This document shows positions 43,262 to 52,105 of a stretch of DNA of 64,000 nt, in pieces (position 1 is the stretch's first letter; every line of letters begins with the position of its first letter). The notes beneath the pieces were generated by a model that made no database searches, was not told where the DNA came from, and saw only the letters and a list, made by a program, of their open reading frames with translations. Origin of the DNA: Pseudomonas sp. Irchel 3E20 (GTDB taxonomy: Bacteria; Pseudomonadota; Gammaproteobacteria; Pseudomonadales; Pseudomonadaceae); contig NZ_FYEE01000015.1 in assembly GCF_900187645.1 (NCBI RefSeq), forward strand, positions 32,935 to 96,934, given 5' to 3'. A program made the position numbers and the translations under genes.

Positions 43262-44061
43262 GACTCTCCATAAGCCACGAAACCACCTACCACTACGACG
43301 ACCAGGTGCGCGCCAGCATCCAGTACCTGCGCCTCACACCCCACGACAGCGAGCGCCAGCACGTATTGAGTTGGCAACTGGACCTGCCGCGCCCGGTGCG
43401 CGCGCAACTGGACCCGTTCGGCAACATCCTCCACGTGCTGACCCTGGACGAGCCCCACGAAGCCATCATCATTGGCGCGCGGGGCCAGGTGGACATCGAC
43501 GAATTACGCGAGGCCGAGCACGAGAGCCAGTCGGCGCTGCCGTTTTTGCGCTTCACCCGGCTGACCGAGGCCGATGAGGCCTTGCGCGAATTCGCCCGCC
43601 GCCAATGCTTCAGCCGTCGCGACCGCAGTGCCTTGATCGACCTGATGCACGCCCTCAACCAGCACATGACCTATACCCCCGGCTCCACCGAAGTGGACAC
43701 CAGCGCCGCGCAGGCCTTCGCCGGGCGCGCCGGCGTGTGCCAGGACCACACCCACGCCTTCCTCGCCTGCGCCCGCAGCCTGGGCATCCCGGCGCGGTAC
43801 GTGTCGGGTTACCTGTACAGCGAAAACTGCGAACACCTGGCCAGCCACGCCTGGGCCGAAGCCTGGCTCGACGACGCCTGGTACAGCTTCGACGTGACCA
43901 ACGAACTGGCCCGCCCCGAACGCCACCTGAAACTGGCCGTGGGCCTGGATTACCTCGACGCCTGCCCGGTACGCGGCATGCGTCGGGGCGGCGGCTGCGA
44001 GCAGATGCACGCCAAGGTGTTCGTCTCGCCCACACCGGTGCTTCTCGTCCAGCAGCAGTAA
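43258..44061 (+). CDS. Transglutaminase-like cysteine protease with BTLCP N-terminal domain
   Basis: The 267-residue cytosolic protein has a beta-rich N-terminal domain (about 1-100; LSISHETTYHYDDQVRASIQ) and a papain-like transglutaminase core with the triad Cys161 (GRAGVCQDHTHAF), His197 (ASHAWAEAW) and Asp212 (SFDVTNE). Such proteins are predicted amidases or peptidases rather than crosslinkers. The open frame extends far upstream inside the alpha-E gene, but ATG 43258 overlaps its stop and gives the standard N-terminus. Confidence 0.92.
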   Translation: MRLSISHETTYHYDDQVRASIQYLRLTPHDSERQHVLSWQLDLPRPVRAQLDPFGNILHVLTLDEPHEAIIIGARGQVDIDELREAEHESQSALPFLRFTRLTEADEALREFARRQCFSRRDRSALIDLMHALNQHMTYTPGSTEVDTSAAQAFAGRAGVCQDHTHAFLACARSLGIPARYVSGYLYSENCEHLASHAWAEAWLDDAWYSFDVTNELARPERHLKLAVGLDYLDACPVRGMRRGGGCEQMHAKVFVSPTPVLLVQQQ

Positions 44062-44112
44062 AGCTAACGGCGTGCTGCTGATGCCGCCGCTTGCTACAGC
44101 AGCCGCGCAGCC

Positions 44113-44919
44113 TCAAAGGCGCGGTTTGCGCCCCGCCATATGGGTCAAATACTCCACCAACCACGCCAATTGCTCATCCGGCAGAATGCTGGCGTTAAAG
44201 CCCGGCATTTTTGCCTGGGGCCAGTGGCGTAGGCTTTGCGGGTCGCGGATGTAGCGCTTGAGAAAGTCGGCGCCGAAGTATTCGGTGGGGCTGTAAGGCA
44301 GGTTCAGGTCCGGGCCGACCTGGGCATCGCCCGCGCCATTGAGGCGATGACAGGCCAGGCAGTTTTTCTGGAACAGGGCAAAGCCACGGTTGACCGGGTT
44401 GTCGCTGGCCAGGGCCGGGTCGGGGCGCAGCGCCGGGAAGCGTTCGGCCACCGGGGCCAGGCGTTTGATTCGCGTCACTTGGAACGGCCACTGCTCGGGG
44501 CTGATGGCGCTGGCCTGCGGGTGTGTCCACACCAGATAGAACGGCCCGGCGCTGGGCTTGCCCTGGGCCAATGGCGGCCAGGGTGCTTGCGGGTCTTCCA
44601 CCGCCAGCCAAGCCTGGGCGCCGGCAGTTTGCAACAGTGGCGCGGCGGCCAGTTCGGCGGCAAAACCGTCCAGGGCCACGGCTTGCAGGTGATCGGCCGC
44701 AGTAATGCCCGTCAGCAACGCTGCCAGGGGCACGGCGCGGTAAGTCATGTCGCGCTTATAGGTCACGTCGTTGCGGATATGCACGGCTTGCGCTTGCGGG
44801 TGGGCGAGCAGTTCGGCGGTTTGCCAGGTGCGTTGCGGGGTGCCCAGCTCCAGCACCAGTTGTGCCGCGGACAAGGGCGGGCAAAGCAGCAGGGCTGCCA
44901 GCAGCAGAAGGGCTTTCAA
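44113..44919 (-). CDS. Periplasmic c-type cytochrome with an N-terminal non-haem domain
   Basis: The 268-residue product has a Sec signal (LKALLLLAALLLCPPLSA), an N-terminal domain (about 20-170) resembling small molybdopterin-oxidase-like sequences in which a sandwich domain is followed by a cytochrome, and a single haem c site CLACH (residues 187-191) with distal methionine likely in KMPGF near the C-terminus. Start TTG 44919 lies where the signal peptide begins; the ORF is open further upstream to 44991. The electron partner is not known. Confidence 0.75.
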   Translation of the reverse strand: MKALLLLAALLLCPPLSAAQLVLELGTPQRTWQTAELLAHPQAQAVHIRNDVTYKRDMTYRAVPLAALLTGITAADHLQAVALDGFAAELAAAPLLQTAGAQAWLAVEDPQAPWPPLAQGKPSAGPFYLVWTHPQASAISPEQWPFQVTRIKRLAPVAERFPALRPDPALASDNPVNRGFALFQKNCLACHRLNGAGDAQVGPDLNLPYSPTEYFGADFLKRYIRDPQSLRHWPQAKMPGFNASILPDEQLAWLVEYLTHMAGRKPRL

Positions 44920-44993
44920 GAAGGGAGGCCTGTCGAAAAAAGTGGGGTATGTGCCAGTTACCGGGCGAGCCGGCAAGACTGGCACACCCACGT

Positions 44994-45089
44994 CTACCCG
45001 ATCAACTTGGTGATGTTCGGCACGATCAACAGCAGAGTGGTGGCGAAAAGAATGAGCCCGGCCTGGCGTACTTTCGAGTGTTTAAACAT
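44994..45089 (-). CDS. 31-residue single-pass membrane peptide, unknown function
   Basis: A short frame from ATG 45089 to TAG 44994 encodes a peptide beginning MFKHSKVRQAGLILFATTLL, with a basic N-terminus, one hydrophobic helix and NITKLIG at the end. AAGGCAG precedes the start at seven bases. The design (positive inside, single helix) is that of a real small membrane protein. It lies upstream of the cytochrome gene on the same strand with 74 bases between, so the two may be cotranscribed. Confidence 0.6.
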   Translation of the reverse strand: MFKHSKVRQAGLILFATTLLLIVPNITKLIG

Positions 45090-45490
45090 GGCTGACTGCC
45101 TTTTTTGTTATTTCCTGAGCGTCAAATGCTTGCCTGTCAGATCCGTCTCGGCAAAGCGCTGTACTTTCCTTGTGACGAGAGCCCCGGCAAAACCCGACGG
45201 CTATCTCGTACAGAATTTACCTTAGGGGCCACGTGGCGCCTGGCTTAGACCCATTTCATATGGATGTCTTTATAAAACCTTCCAAATAGGTATGAGGCCT
45301 ATTGCCAGCCGCCTAGCGGCCCCTTGGCTAGACACGTGGCGCCCTCACGCGGGGCAATCCGTTAGGCGACTACCGTTCGTCTGAGCGTGACCGTCAAGGC
45401 CCGTGAGCGCTTAGGTCATTGAATCCGCCGCCGCCGAGCCTAAGGTGGGAACTCGCCATTCACTCTCCTGCACAGCGGTTCGAGGACGTC
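45090..45490. other. Intergenic region upstream of the thiolase gene
   Basis: A 401-base spacer separating the minus-strand small peptide from the fadAB-like operon. It contains two exact copies of CACGTGGCGCC (45230-45240 and 45333-45343) and an inverted repeat AATAGG/CCTATT (45285-45303) between them, all possible regulator sites. I see no confident promoter and no coding frame. Confidence 0.5.
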
Positions 45491-46696
45491 ATGACCCAAG
45501 CGTTGATTTTCGATGCACTACGCACGCCCCGTGGCAAAGGCAAGGCCGACGGCGCCTTGTACAGCGTCAAACCCGTGAACCTGGTGGCCGGGTTGCTCGG
45601 CGCCCTGCAACAGCGCACGGCACTGGACACCAGCCAGGTCGATGACATTGTCCTGGGCTGCGTGACGCCCGTGGGTGACCAGGGCGCCGATATCGCCAAG
45701 ACCGCTGCCTTGGTGGCCGATTGGGATATCTGCGTGGCCGGTGTGCAAATCAACCGCTTTTGCGCCTCGGGCCTGGAGGCGGTCAACCTGGGGGCGATGA
45801 AAGTGCGTTCCGGTTTCGAGGATTTGGTGGTGGTCGGCGGCGTCGAATCGATGTCCCGCGTGCCCATGGGCAGCGACGGTGGGGCCTGGGCCCTGGACCC
45901 GCAAACCAACATCCACAGCCAATTCGCGCCCCAAGGCATTGGCGCCGACCTGATCGCCACCCTCGAAGGCTTCAGCCGCGAAGACGTCGACCGCTTCGCC
46001 CTGCATTCCCAGCAAAAAGCGGCACGCGCCAGCGGCGACGGCTCATTCGACAAATCCCTGGTGCCGGTGCGCGACCAGAACGGCATCGTGCTGCTGGCCC
46101 ATGACGAGTTCATCCGCGCCAGCACCACCCTCGAAGGCCTGGGCAGCCTCAAGCCGAGTTTCGAGATGATGGGCCAGATGGGCTTCGACGCCACGGCGCT
46201 GAGGGTCTACAGCCACGTGGAGCGGATCAACCACGTACACACCCCGGGCAACAGCTCGGGGATTGTCGATGGCGCCGCGTTGATGCTGATCGGCTCCGAG
46301 GCCAAGGGCCGCGAACTGGGCCTCACGCCCCGGGCGCGGATCGTTGCCACGGCGGTCACCAGCACCGACCCGACCATCATGCTCACCGGCCCCGCGCCCG
46401 CCACGCGCAAGGCCCTGGCCAAGGCCGGGCTGCGGGTCGAGGACATTGACCTGTTCGAGGTCAACGAAGCCTTTGCCTCGGTGGTGCTCAAGTTCATCAA
46501 AGACATGGCCATCGACCCGGCGCGGGTTAACGTCAACGGCGGCTCCATCGCCATGGGCCACCCCTTGGGCGCCACCGGGTGCGCCATCCTCGGCACCTTG
46601 CTCGATGAACTGGAAGTGCGCGGGCAACGCTATGGCCTGGCCACGCTCTGCGTCGGCGGCGGCATGGGTATCGCCACCATCATCGAACGCCTCTGA
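45491..46696 (+). CDS. Acetyl-CoA C-acyltransferase (thiolase), FadA-like paralogue
   Basis: The 401-residue thiolase has the acyl-accepting cysteine in NRFCASGLEA (Cys91), the His of GHPLGATG (His357) and the second cysteine in CVGGGMG (Cys387). It cleaves 3-ketoacyl-CoA to acetyl-CoA and shortened acyl-CoA. ATG 45491 follows GAGG. With the next gene it forms a beta-oxidation pair distinct from the main fadBA operon; P. aeruginosa has a similar second pair next to a glutamine amidotransferase-like gene. Confidence 0.92.
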   Translation: MTQALIFDALRTPRGKGKADGALYSVKPVNLVAGLLGALQQRTALDTSQVDDIVLGCVTPVGDQGADIAKTAALVADWDICVAGVQINRFCASGLEAVNLGAMKVRSGFEDLVVVGGVESMSRVPMGSDGGAWALDPQTNIHSQFAPQGIGADLIATLEGFSREDVDRFALHSQQKAARASGDGSFDKSLVPVRDQNGIVLLAHDEFIRASTTLEGLGSLKPSFEMMGQMGFDATALRVYSHVERINHVHTPGNSSGIVDGAALMLIGSEAKGRELGLTPRARIVATAVTSTDPTIMLTGPAPATRKALAKAGLRVEDIDLFEVNEAFASVVLKFIKDMAIDPARVNVNGGSIAMGHPLGATGCAILGTLLDELEVRGQRYGLATLCVGGGMGIATIIERL

Positions 46697-46723
46697 GCCC
46701 CCCATTCCAAGGAAACTGCTGCC

Positions 46724-48868
46724 ATGACCGCTGCCATTCGCTATGAAAAAGACCAGGACCGGATCGTCGTACTGACCATCGACATGCCGGGCCAGAGCGC
46801 CAACACCATGAACGCGGTGTACCGCGACGCCATGGCCGCCACTGTGGCCCGGCTCACGGCCGACAAAGACGCGATTGCCGGCGTCATCATTACCTCGGCG
46901 AAAAAGACCTTCTTCGCCGGTGGCGACCTCAACGAACTCATCAAAGTCGGCAAGCCCCAGGCCGAAGCCTTCTACCGCAATATCCTGGAGCTCAAGGGCC
47001 AACTACGCGCCCTGGAAACCCTCGGCGTGCCAGTGGTTGCGGCGATCAACGGCGCGGCTCTGGGCGGCGGTTGGGAAATCTGCCTGGCCTGCCATCACCG
47101 CGTCGCGCTGGACCATCCATCGGTGCAGATCGGCCTGCCGGAAGTCACCCTCGGCCTGCTGCCGGGCGGCGGTGGCGTGGTGCGTACGGTGCGCATGCTG
47201 GGCCTGGAAAAAGCCCTGCCGTATTTGCTTGAAGGCAAGAAAGTGCGGCCCCAGCAAGCCTTGCAGGCCGGGTTGGTGGATGAGTTGGCGGCGGACCGCG
47301 ATGAACTGCTGAGCAAATCCCGCGCCTGGATTCTGGCCAACCCCGGCGCCAAACAGCCGTGGGACATCAAAGGTCATCAGATCCCCGGCGGCACGCCGTC
47401 CCACCCGAAAGTGGCGCAGATGCTCGCCATTGCCCCGTCGATCCTGCGCAGCAAGACCCAAGGCTGCCTGCCGGCCCCGGAGAAAATCCTTTGCGCCGCC
47501 GTAGAAGGTGCGCAGGTGGATTTCGACACCGCGCAGTTGATCGAGGCCCGCTACTTCACCGAGCTGACCACCGGCCAGGTGGCGAAAAACATGATTGGCA
47601 CCTTTTGGTTCCAGCTCAACGAAATCAACGCCGGCGGCTCGCGCCCCGCCGGGTTTGCCCCGACCGTGACGCGCAAGGTCGGTGTGCTGGGGGCGGGCAT
47701 GATGGGCGCCGGCATCGCTTACGTCAGCGCCGTGGCCGGCATCGAGGTGGTGCTCAAAGACGTAACCCTGGCGGCGGCGCAAAAGGGCAAAGCCCATAGC
47801 GCGGCGCTGCTCGACAAGAAGGTTGCGCGTGGCCAGTTGAGCGCGGAGCAGCGCGACGCCACTCTGGCGCGCATCCACGCCACCGAGCAGGACGCCGATT
47901 TGGCCGGTTGCGACCTGGTGATCGAGGCAGTGTTCGAAGACCGTGAACTCAAGGCGCGCGTCTCGGCGGCGGCGCAGCAGGTGGTAGGCGCCGATGCGGT
48001 GATCGCATCCAACACCTCCACGTTGCCCATCAGTGGCCTCGCCACGGCCGTGCCGGACCCAGGCAAGTTCATTGGCCTGCACTTCTTCAGCCCCGTGGAC
48101 AAAATGCCCCTGGTGGAAATCATCAAGGGCACCCACACCCGCGACGAAACCCTGGCCCGGGGGTTCGATTTCGTCCTGCAAATCAAGAAAACCCCAATTG
48201 TGGTCAACGACAGCCGCGGCTTCTTCACCTCCCGGGTGTTCGGCACCTTCACCAACGAAGGCATCGCCATGCTTGGCGAAGGCATCGCTGCAGCGATGAT
48301 CGAGACCGAGGCGCGCAAGGCCGGCATGCCTGTCGGGCCGCTGGCGATCTCGGATGAAGTGTCCCTGAGCCTGATGAGCCACATCCGCCAGCAGACCATC
48401 AAAGACCTGCAAGCCGAAGGCAAGCCGTTGCCCGAGCACCCAGCGTTCGCCGTGATCGACCTGTTGCTCAACGAGTATCAGCGCCCGGGCAAGGCCGCCG
48501 GTGGCGGTTTCTACGATTACCCGGTGGGCGACACCAAGCACCTGTGGCCCGAACTCAAGGCGCGGTTCGAGAAGGCTGACGGGCAGATCGCGCCCCAGGA
48601 CGTGCGTGATCGCCTGCTGTTCATCCAGGCCCTGGAAACCGTGCGCTGCGTGGAGGAGGGCGTGCTGCGTTCGACCGCCGACGCCAACATCGGCTCGATC
48701 TTCGGCATCGGTTTTGCCCCATGGACCGGCGGTGCGCTGCAATTTATCAACCAGTACGGCGTGGCCGATTTCGTCGCCCGCGCCCAGTACCTGCGCGAGC
48801 AGTACGGCGAGCGCTTCGCGCCGCCGGCGCTGCTGCTGGAAAAAGCCGCCCGGGGGCAGTTGTTCTGA
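46724..48868 (+). CDS. Enoyl-CoA hydratase / 3-hydroxyacyl-CoA dehydrogenase, FadB/FadJ-like
   Basis: The 714-residue multifunctional enzyme has an N-terminal crotonase domain (about 1-190, with ALGGGWEICLACHHRVAL) and a C-terminal hydroxyacyl-CoA dehydrogenase domain opening with VGVLGAGMMGAGIAYV (near 317). It hydrates enoyl-CoA and oxidises the 3-hydroxy product with NAD. It follows the thiolase by 27 bases, giving the two-subunit beta-oxidation complex. Confidence 0.94.
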   Translation: MTAAIRYEKDQDRIVVLTIDMPGQSANTMNAVYRDAMAATVARLTADKDAIAGVIITSAKKTFFAGGDLNELIKVGKPQAEAFYRNILELKGQLRALETLGVPVVAAINGAALGGGWEICLACHHRVALDHPSVQIGLPEVTLGLLPGGGGVVRTVRMLGLEKALPYLLEGKKVRPQQALQAGLVDELAADRDELLSKSRAWILANPGAKQPWDIKGHQIPGGTPSHPKVAQMLAIAPSILRSKTQGCLPAPEKILCAAVEGAQVDFDTAQLIEARYFTELTTGQVAKNMIGTFWFQLNEINAGGSRPAGFAPTVTRKVGVLGAGMMGAGIAYVSAVAGIEVVLKDVTLAAAQKGKAHSAALLDKKVARGQLSAEQRDATLARIHATEQDADLAGCDLVIEAVFEDRELKARVSAAAQQVVGADAVIASNTSTLPISGLATAVPDPGKFIGLHFFSPVDKMPLVEIIKGTHTRDETLARGFDFVLQIKKTPIVVNDSRGFFTSRVFGTFTNEGIAMLGEGIAAAMIETEARKAGMPVGPLAISDEVSLSLMSHIRQQTIKDLQAEGKPLPEHPAFAVIDLLLNEYQRPGKAAGGGFYDYPVGDTKHLWPELKARFEKADGQIAPQDVRDRLLFIQALETVRCVEEGVLRSTADANIGSIFGIGFAPWTGGALQFINQYGVADFVARAQYLREQYGERFAPPALLLEKAARGQLF

Positions 48869-48963
48869 CTGGTTGAGCCGCGCCCCGACGCTTGCCTTGG
48901 GCTGGTATTTCAAGGCAGGCTCTGGGGCGTGCGCTCTTGCCTTTACCGTGTCAGGTACTTTTT

Positions 48964-49677
48964 ATGTCGCTACACATCTGCATTCTGGAAACCGACGTTC
49001 TGCGCCCCGAACTGGTGGACCAATACCAGGGGTACGGGCAGATGTTCCAGCGCTTGTTTTCACGCCAGCCGATTGCCGCCCAGTTCACCGTTTACAACGT
49101 GATGCAGGGCCAGTACCCGGCCGATGACCAACACTTCGACGCCTACTTGGTCACCGGCAGCAAGGCCGATTCCTTCGGCACCGACCCGTGGATCGAAACC
49201 CTCAAGACCTACCTGCTTGAGCGCTACGAGCGCGGCGACAAACTGCTGGGCATCTGCTTTGGCCATCAGTTGCTGGCGCTGTTGCTGGGTGGGCGCAGCG
49301 AGCGCGCGACCCAGGGCTGGGGCGTGGGCACCCACAACTATCAACTGGCGGCCAAGGCGCCGTGGATGAGCCCGGTGGTGGAAGAACTGACGCTGCTCAT
49401 CAGCCACCAGGACCAGGTCACCGCGCTGCCGGAAAACGCCACGGTGATCGCCTCCAGCGATTTCTGCCCGTTCGCCGCCTACCACATCAACGACCAGGTG
49501 CTGTGCTTCCAGGGCCACCCGGAATTCATTCACGACTACTCCCGCGCCTTGCTCGACCTGCGCCAGCAGCACCTGGGGGAACAGGTCTACACCCGCGGCG
49601 TGGCCAGCCTGGAACACGACCACCACGGCACCACGGTGGCGGAATGGATGATGCGGTTTGTGGCGCATCAGGCCTGA
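48964..49677 (+). CDS. Class I glutamine amidotransferase-like protein
   Basis: The 237-residue protein has the triad Cys98 (GICFGHQLLA), His in QGHPEF (near 184) and the following glutamate. The stand-alone glutaminase layout matches GMP-synthase-like amidotransferases or gamma-glutamyl hydrolases of polyamine catabolism. ATG 48964 gives the usual MSLHICILETD N-terminus. It is 95 bases past the fadB-like stop, so a separate unit is likely. The substrate is unknown. Confidence 0.85.
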   Translation: MSLHICILETDVLRPELVDQYQGYGQMFQRLFSRQPIAAQFTVYNVMQGQYPADDQHFDAYLVTGSKADSFGTDPWIETLKTYLLERYERGDKLLGICFGHQLLALLLGGRSERATQGWGVGTHNYQLAAKAPWMSPVVEELTLLISHQDQVTALPENATVIASSDFCPFAAYHINDQVLCFQGHPEFIHDYSRALLDLRQQHLGEQVYTRGVASLEHDHHGTTVAEWMMRFVAHQA

Positions 49678-49719
49678 CAGGCCGCCACTCCCTGGTGGGC
49701 GTTTGTGTGGAAGAAGGCT

Positions 49720-49876
49720 TGTGGGTGCGGGCTTGCCCGCGATGAGGCGGGTAAAACCGCAGCCTCTCTAGTGATTGGAATGCGGCCATCGCGGGCGAGC
49801 CCGCTTCCACAGTTGAACGGGGGTGTGGGCGGGATTTTCATTTTTCCACTGTGGGAGCGAGCCTGCTCGCGATGGC
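49720..49876. repeat. Cluster of three REP-like elements
   Basis: Three copies lie at about 49720-49747, 49786-49812 and 49849-49876 in alternating orientation, each with the core GCGAGC or its complement flanked by TGTGG or CCACA. The first two form an inverted pair. The cluster lies between convergent genes. Confidence 0.75.
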
Positions 49877-49935
49877 GGCATTGAATGGCGGTGAGAGGTA
49901 AGACAGTTGCTCCGACAGCGTAGCCATGTGGTTTG

Positions 49936-50907
49936 CTACAGCCACCCTGAGCGCTTGAAGCTGGCCCACAACCCCACGCACCCCAAGGTTATGAACCCCA
50001 GCACGCCGAAGTAGCCGTAGTGCCAGGTCAGTTCAGGCATGTTCTCGAAGTTCATCCCATAGATGCCCGCCACGGCGGTGGGGAAGGCGAGGATCGCCGC
50101 CCACGCCGCGAATTTGCGTTGCACCACGCTCTGGCGCGCCGCTTCGAGTAGCACGCCGATCTCAATGGTCTGGCTGGCGATATCGCGCAGGGTCGACAAA
50201 TCTTCCATCTGCCGCGTGACGTGGATCTGCACGTCGCGAAAGTAGGGGCGCATGTTCTTGTCGATAAACGGGAAGTTGAGCTTTTGCAGCTCCTCGCTGA
50301 TCTCCACCATGGGCGCGGCATAGCGGCGCAGGCGCAGCACATCGCGGCGCAGGCTGTGCAGGGCCAGCACGTCGCGTTCGTTCATCGCGCTGCACAGCAC
50401 GTTGCGCTCCAGTTCATCGATCTCGGCATGAATGGCTTCGCCCACGGGCTGATAGTTCTCGATCACGAAGTCGAGCAAGGCGTAGAGCACGAAATCTTCG
50501 CCGTGCTCCAGCAGCAGCGGCCGCGCCTCGCAGCGCTGGCGCACGTGGGCATAGGACGCCGAGTGGCCGTTGCGGGCGGTGATGATGTAGCCCTTGCCGG
50601 CGAAGATGTGGGTTTCGATGAACTCCAGCTTGCCGGCGGTGCGGATCGGCGAGTAGGTCACGATAAACAGTGCGTCGCCGAAGGTTTCCAGCTTGGGGCG
50701 GCTGTGTTTTTCCAGGGCGTCTTCGATGGCCAGTTCATGCAAGTTGAACTGGCGTTGCAGGTTGGCGAGCTCCTGGGCATCGGGCTCTTCCAGGCCGATC
50801 CACACAAAGTGGCCGGGCTTGGCGGCCCAGGCACTGCCTTCGTCGAGGGTGATGTTGGTGACTTTCTTGCCGGCGCTGTACACCGCTGCTGCAACGACTC
50901 TACCCAT
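49936..50907 (-). CDS. CorA/ZntB family divalent metal transporter
   Basis: The 323-residue inner-membrane protein has a large cytosolic domain and two C-terminal membrane helices, the first ending in YGMNFENMPEL (near 283; GMN motif of the CorA pore). It transports magnesium, cobalt or, if ZntB-like, zinc. The C-terminus ends with WASFKRSGWL after the second helix. It starts with ATG 50907 and stands alone. Confidence 0.9.
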   Translation of the reverse strand: MGRVVAAAVYSAGKKVTNITLDEGSAWAAKPGHFVWIGLEEPDAQELANLQRQFNLHELAIEDALEKHSRPKLETFGDALFIVTYSPIRTAGKLEFIETHIFAGKGYIITARNGHSASYAHVRQRCEARPLLLEHGEDFVLYALLDFVIENYQPVGEAIHAEIDELERNVLCSAMNERDVLALHSLRRDVLRLRRYAAPMVEISEELQKLNFPFIDKNMRPYFRDVQIHVTRQMEDLSTLRDIASQTIEIGVLLEAARQSVVQRKFAAWAAILAFPTAVAGIYGMNFENMPELTWHYGYFGVLGFITLGCVGLWASFKRSGWL

Positions 50908-51074
50908 GGTCCCGGTTCACTTCTTCTGGCCACAAACAGCGTGCAGCTTAGCCTGAGCGTGCTTGAGTAGTCAGCAGGCTTGCCTGCGCTCGGCTGCGCA
51001 GGGTCGTAAACCTCTACTGGGCAATACACCGTCGGGGTGCGCTACGCACCCAGCGCGGGCCAGCCCGCTTGCTA

Positions 51075-51797
51075 CTACCGGGCCAGCACTTGGCGGTCGA
51101 GGGCGGCGATACAGTCGTGCATTTGCACGCGGCATTGTTCGATCAACCCGGGGATGTCGTCCAGGGTCAGGCCGGCGGTGGGGATGGGGGCCAGTGATTC
51201 GATCAGGATCTGCCCGCTGTTCCAGCGATTCAGGCGCATGTGGGTGATGTAGCTGCTCACGCACACCGGGATGATCGGCACGCCAGCGGCGATGGCCATA
51301 TGGAACGCGCCTTTCTTGAACGGCAGCAGGTCCTGGCCCAGGTTGCGGGTGCCTTCGGGGAACACCCAGATGGAGGTGTCCTTGTGCTGCAAAGTCTCGG
51401 TGGTGGTGAGCATCGCCTGGCGCGCCTTGCGGGCGTTGCCGCGGTCGATCAGCACATTGCCCGCCAACCAGAACAACTGGCCGAACAGCGGTACCCACTT
51501 CAGGCTCTTTTTGCCAATGCACACGGTGCGGTAGGGCACCACGTTGCCCAGCACGAACAGGTCGTAGTTGGACTGGTGGTTGGCGACGATCACGCAGCCC
51601 GACGGCTTATGCTTGAGGGAGGCGATTTTGGCCCGCACCCGCAGGCGCAAAATGCACATCGCCGGCCAGGCGTAGAGCCGCGCGCACAGGCGGCTGTTGT
51701 CTGGGTTGAACGGGCGGCATAGGCCGAGCACCACGCCCAGCACACCTGCTAGCAGAAAGTGCAGGCTCATCAGCAACATGCGAAACAGGTACAGCAT
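51075..51797 (-). CDS. 1-acyl-sn-glycerol-3-phosphate acyltransferase family (PlsC-like)
   Basis: The 240-residue membrane protein has an N-terminal hydrophobic helix and the acyltransferase motifs NHQSNYD (His74, Asp79) and FPEGTRN (near 146). It transfers an acyl chain to lysophosphatidate or a related lipid. ATG 51797 was chosen because the 19 residues upstream are not membrane-like and have no ribosome-binding site. Pseudomonads have several PlsC paralogues; this one is outside the main phospholipid operon. Confidence 0.88.
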   Translation of the reverse strand: MLYLFRMLLMSLHFLLAGVLGVVLGLCRPFNPDNSRLCARLYAWPAMCILRLRVRAKIASLKHKPSGCVIVANHQSNYDLFVLGNVVPYRTVCIGKKSLKWVPLFGQLFWLAGNVLIDRGNARKARQAMLTTTETLQHKDTSIWVFPEGTRNLGQDLLPFKKGAFHMAIAAGVPIIPVCVSSYITHMRLNRWNSGQILIESLAPIPTAGLTLDDIPGLIEQCRVQMHDCIAALDRQVLAR

Positions 51798-52105
51798 TTG
51801 TGGGCCCGCCGGGACAAAAGGTGGCGCAGTGTACGGATGTGCACTGTTTTGCACAATTACCCCGGTGGAGGTAGGAGATAGCGGATGTTTAAGCGCATGT
51901 TTCCGGCAGATGGTGTCGGATCAAGTCTCTATGTTGCGTGGGGATGCTCACCGGGCCGCTCCATCGGCACCCTCCAAACAGCTCACACGTCACCCCTCAC
52001 GGCGAGAGTTCGGGCGCAAGTCAGCCACGCCTTCGAAGGCAAACTCCAGGCAGAAAAAAACCGCAGCCCCAGGGATGCGGTTTTTTTACGGCCAGGGAGC
52101 GCGGC
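51798..52105. other. Intergenic region between plsC-like gene and crotonase
   Basis: A 308-base spacer. A GGTGGAGGTAGGAG sequence precedes ATG 51885 and a 74-codon frame, but the translation runs through the terminator at 52054-52087 and looks unnatural, so I do not call it a gene. Apart from that terminator I see nothing else. Confidence 0.55.
52054..52087. terminator. Terminator downstream of the crotonase gene (bidirectional)
   Basis: AAAAAAACCGCA pairs with TGCGGTTTTTTT around ten bases, with T runs on both strands. It ends the minus-strand crotonase transcript. Confidence 0.85.

Noticed and set aside
47003..48913. Long minus-strand frame opposite the fadB-like gene
   Set aside because: It is the complement of a clear coding sequence and its translation has no family features.
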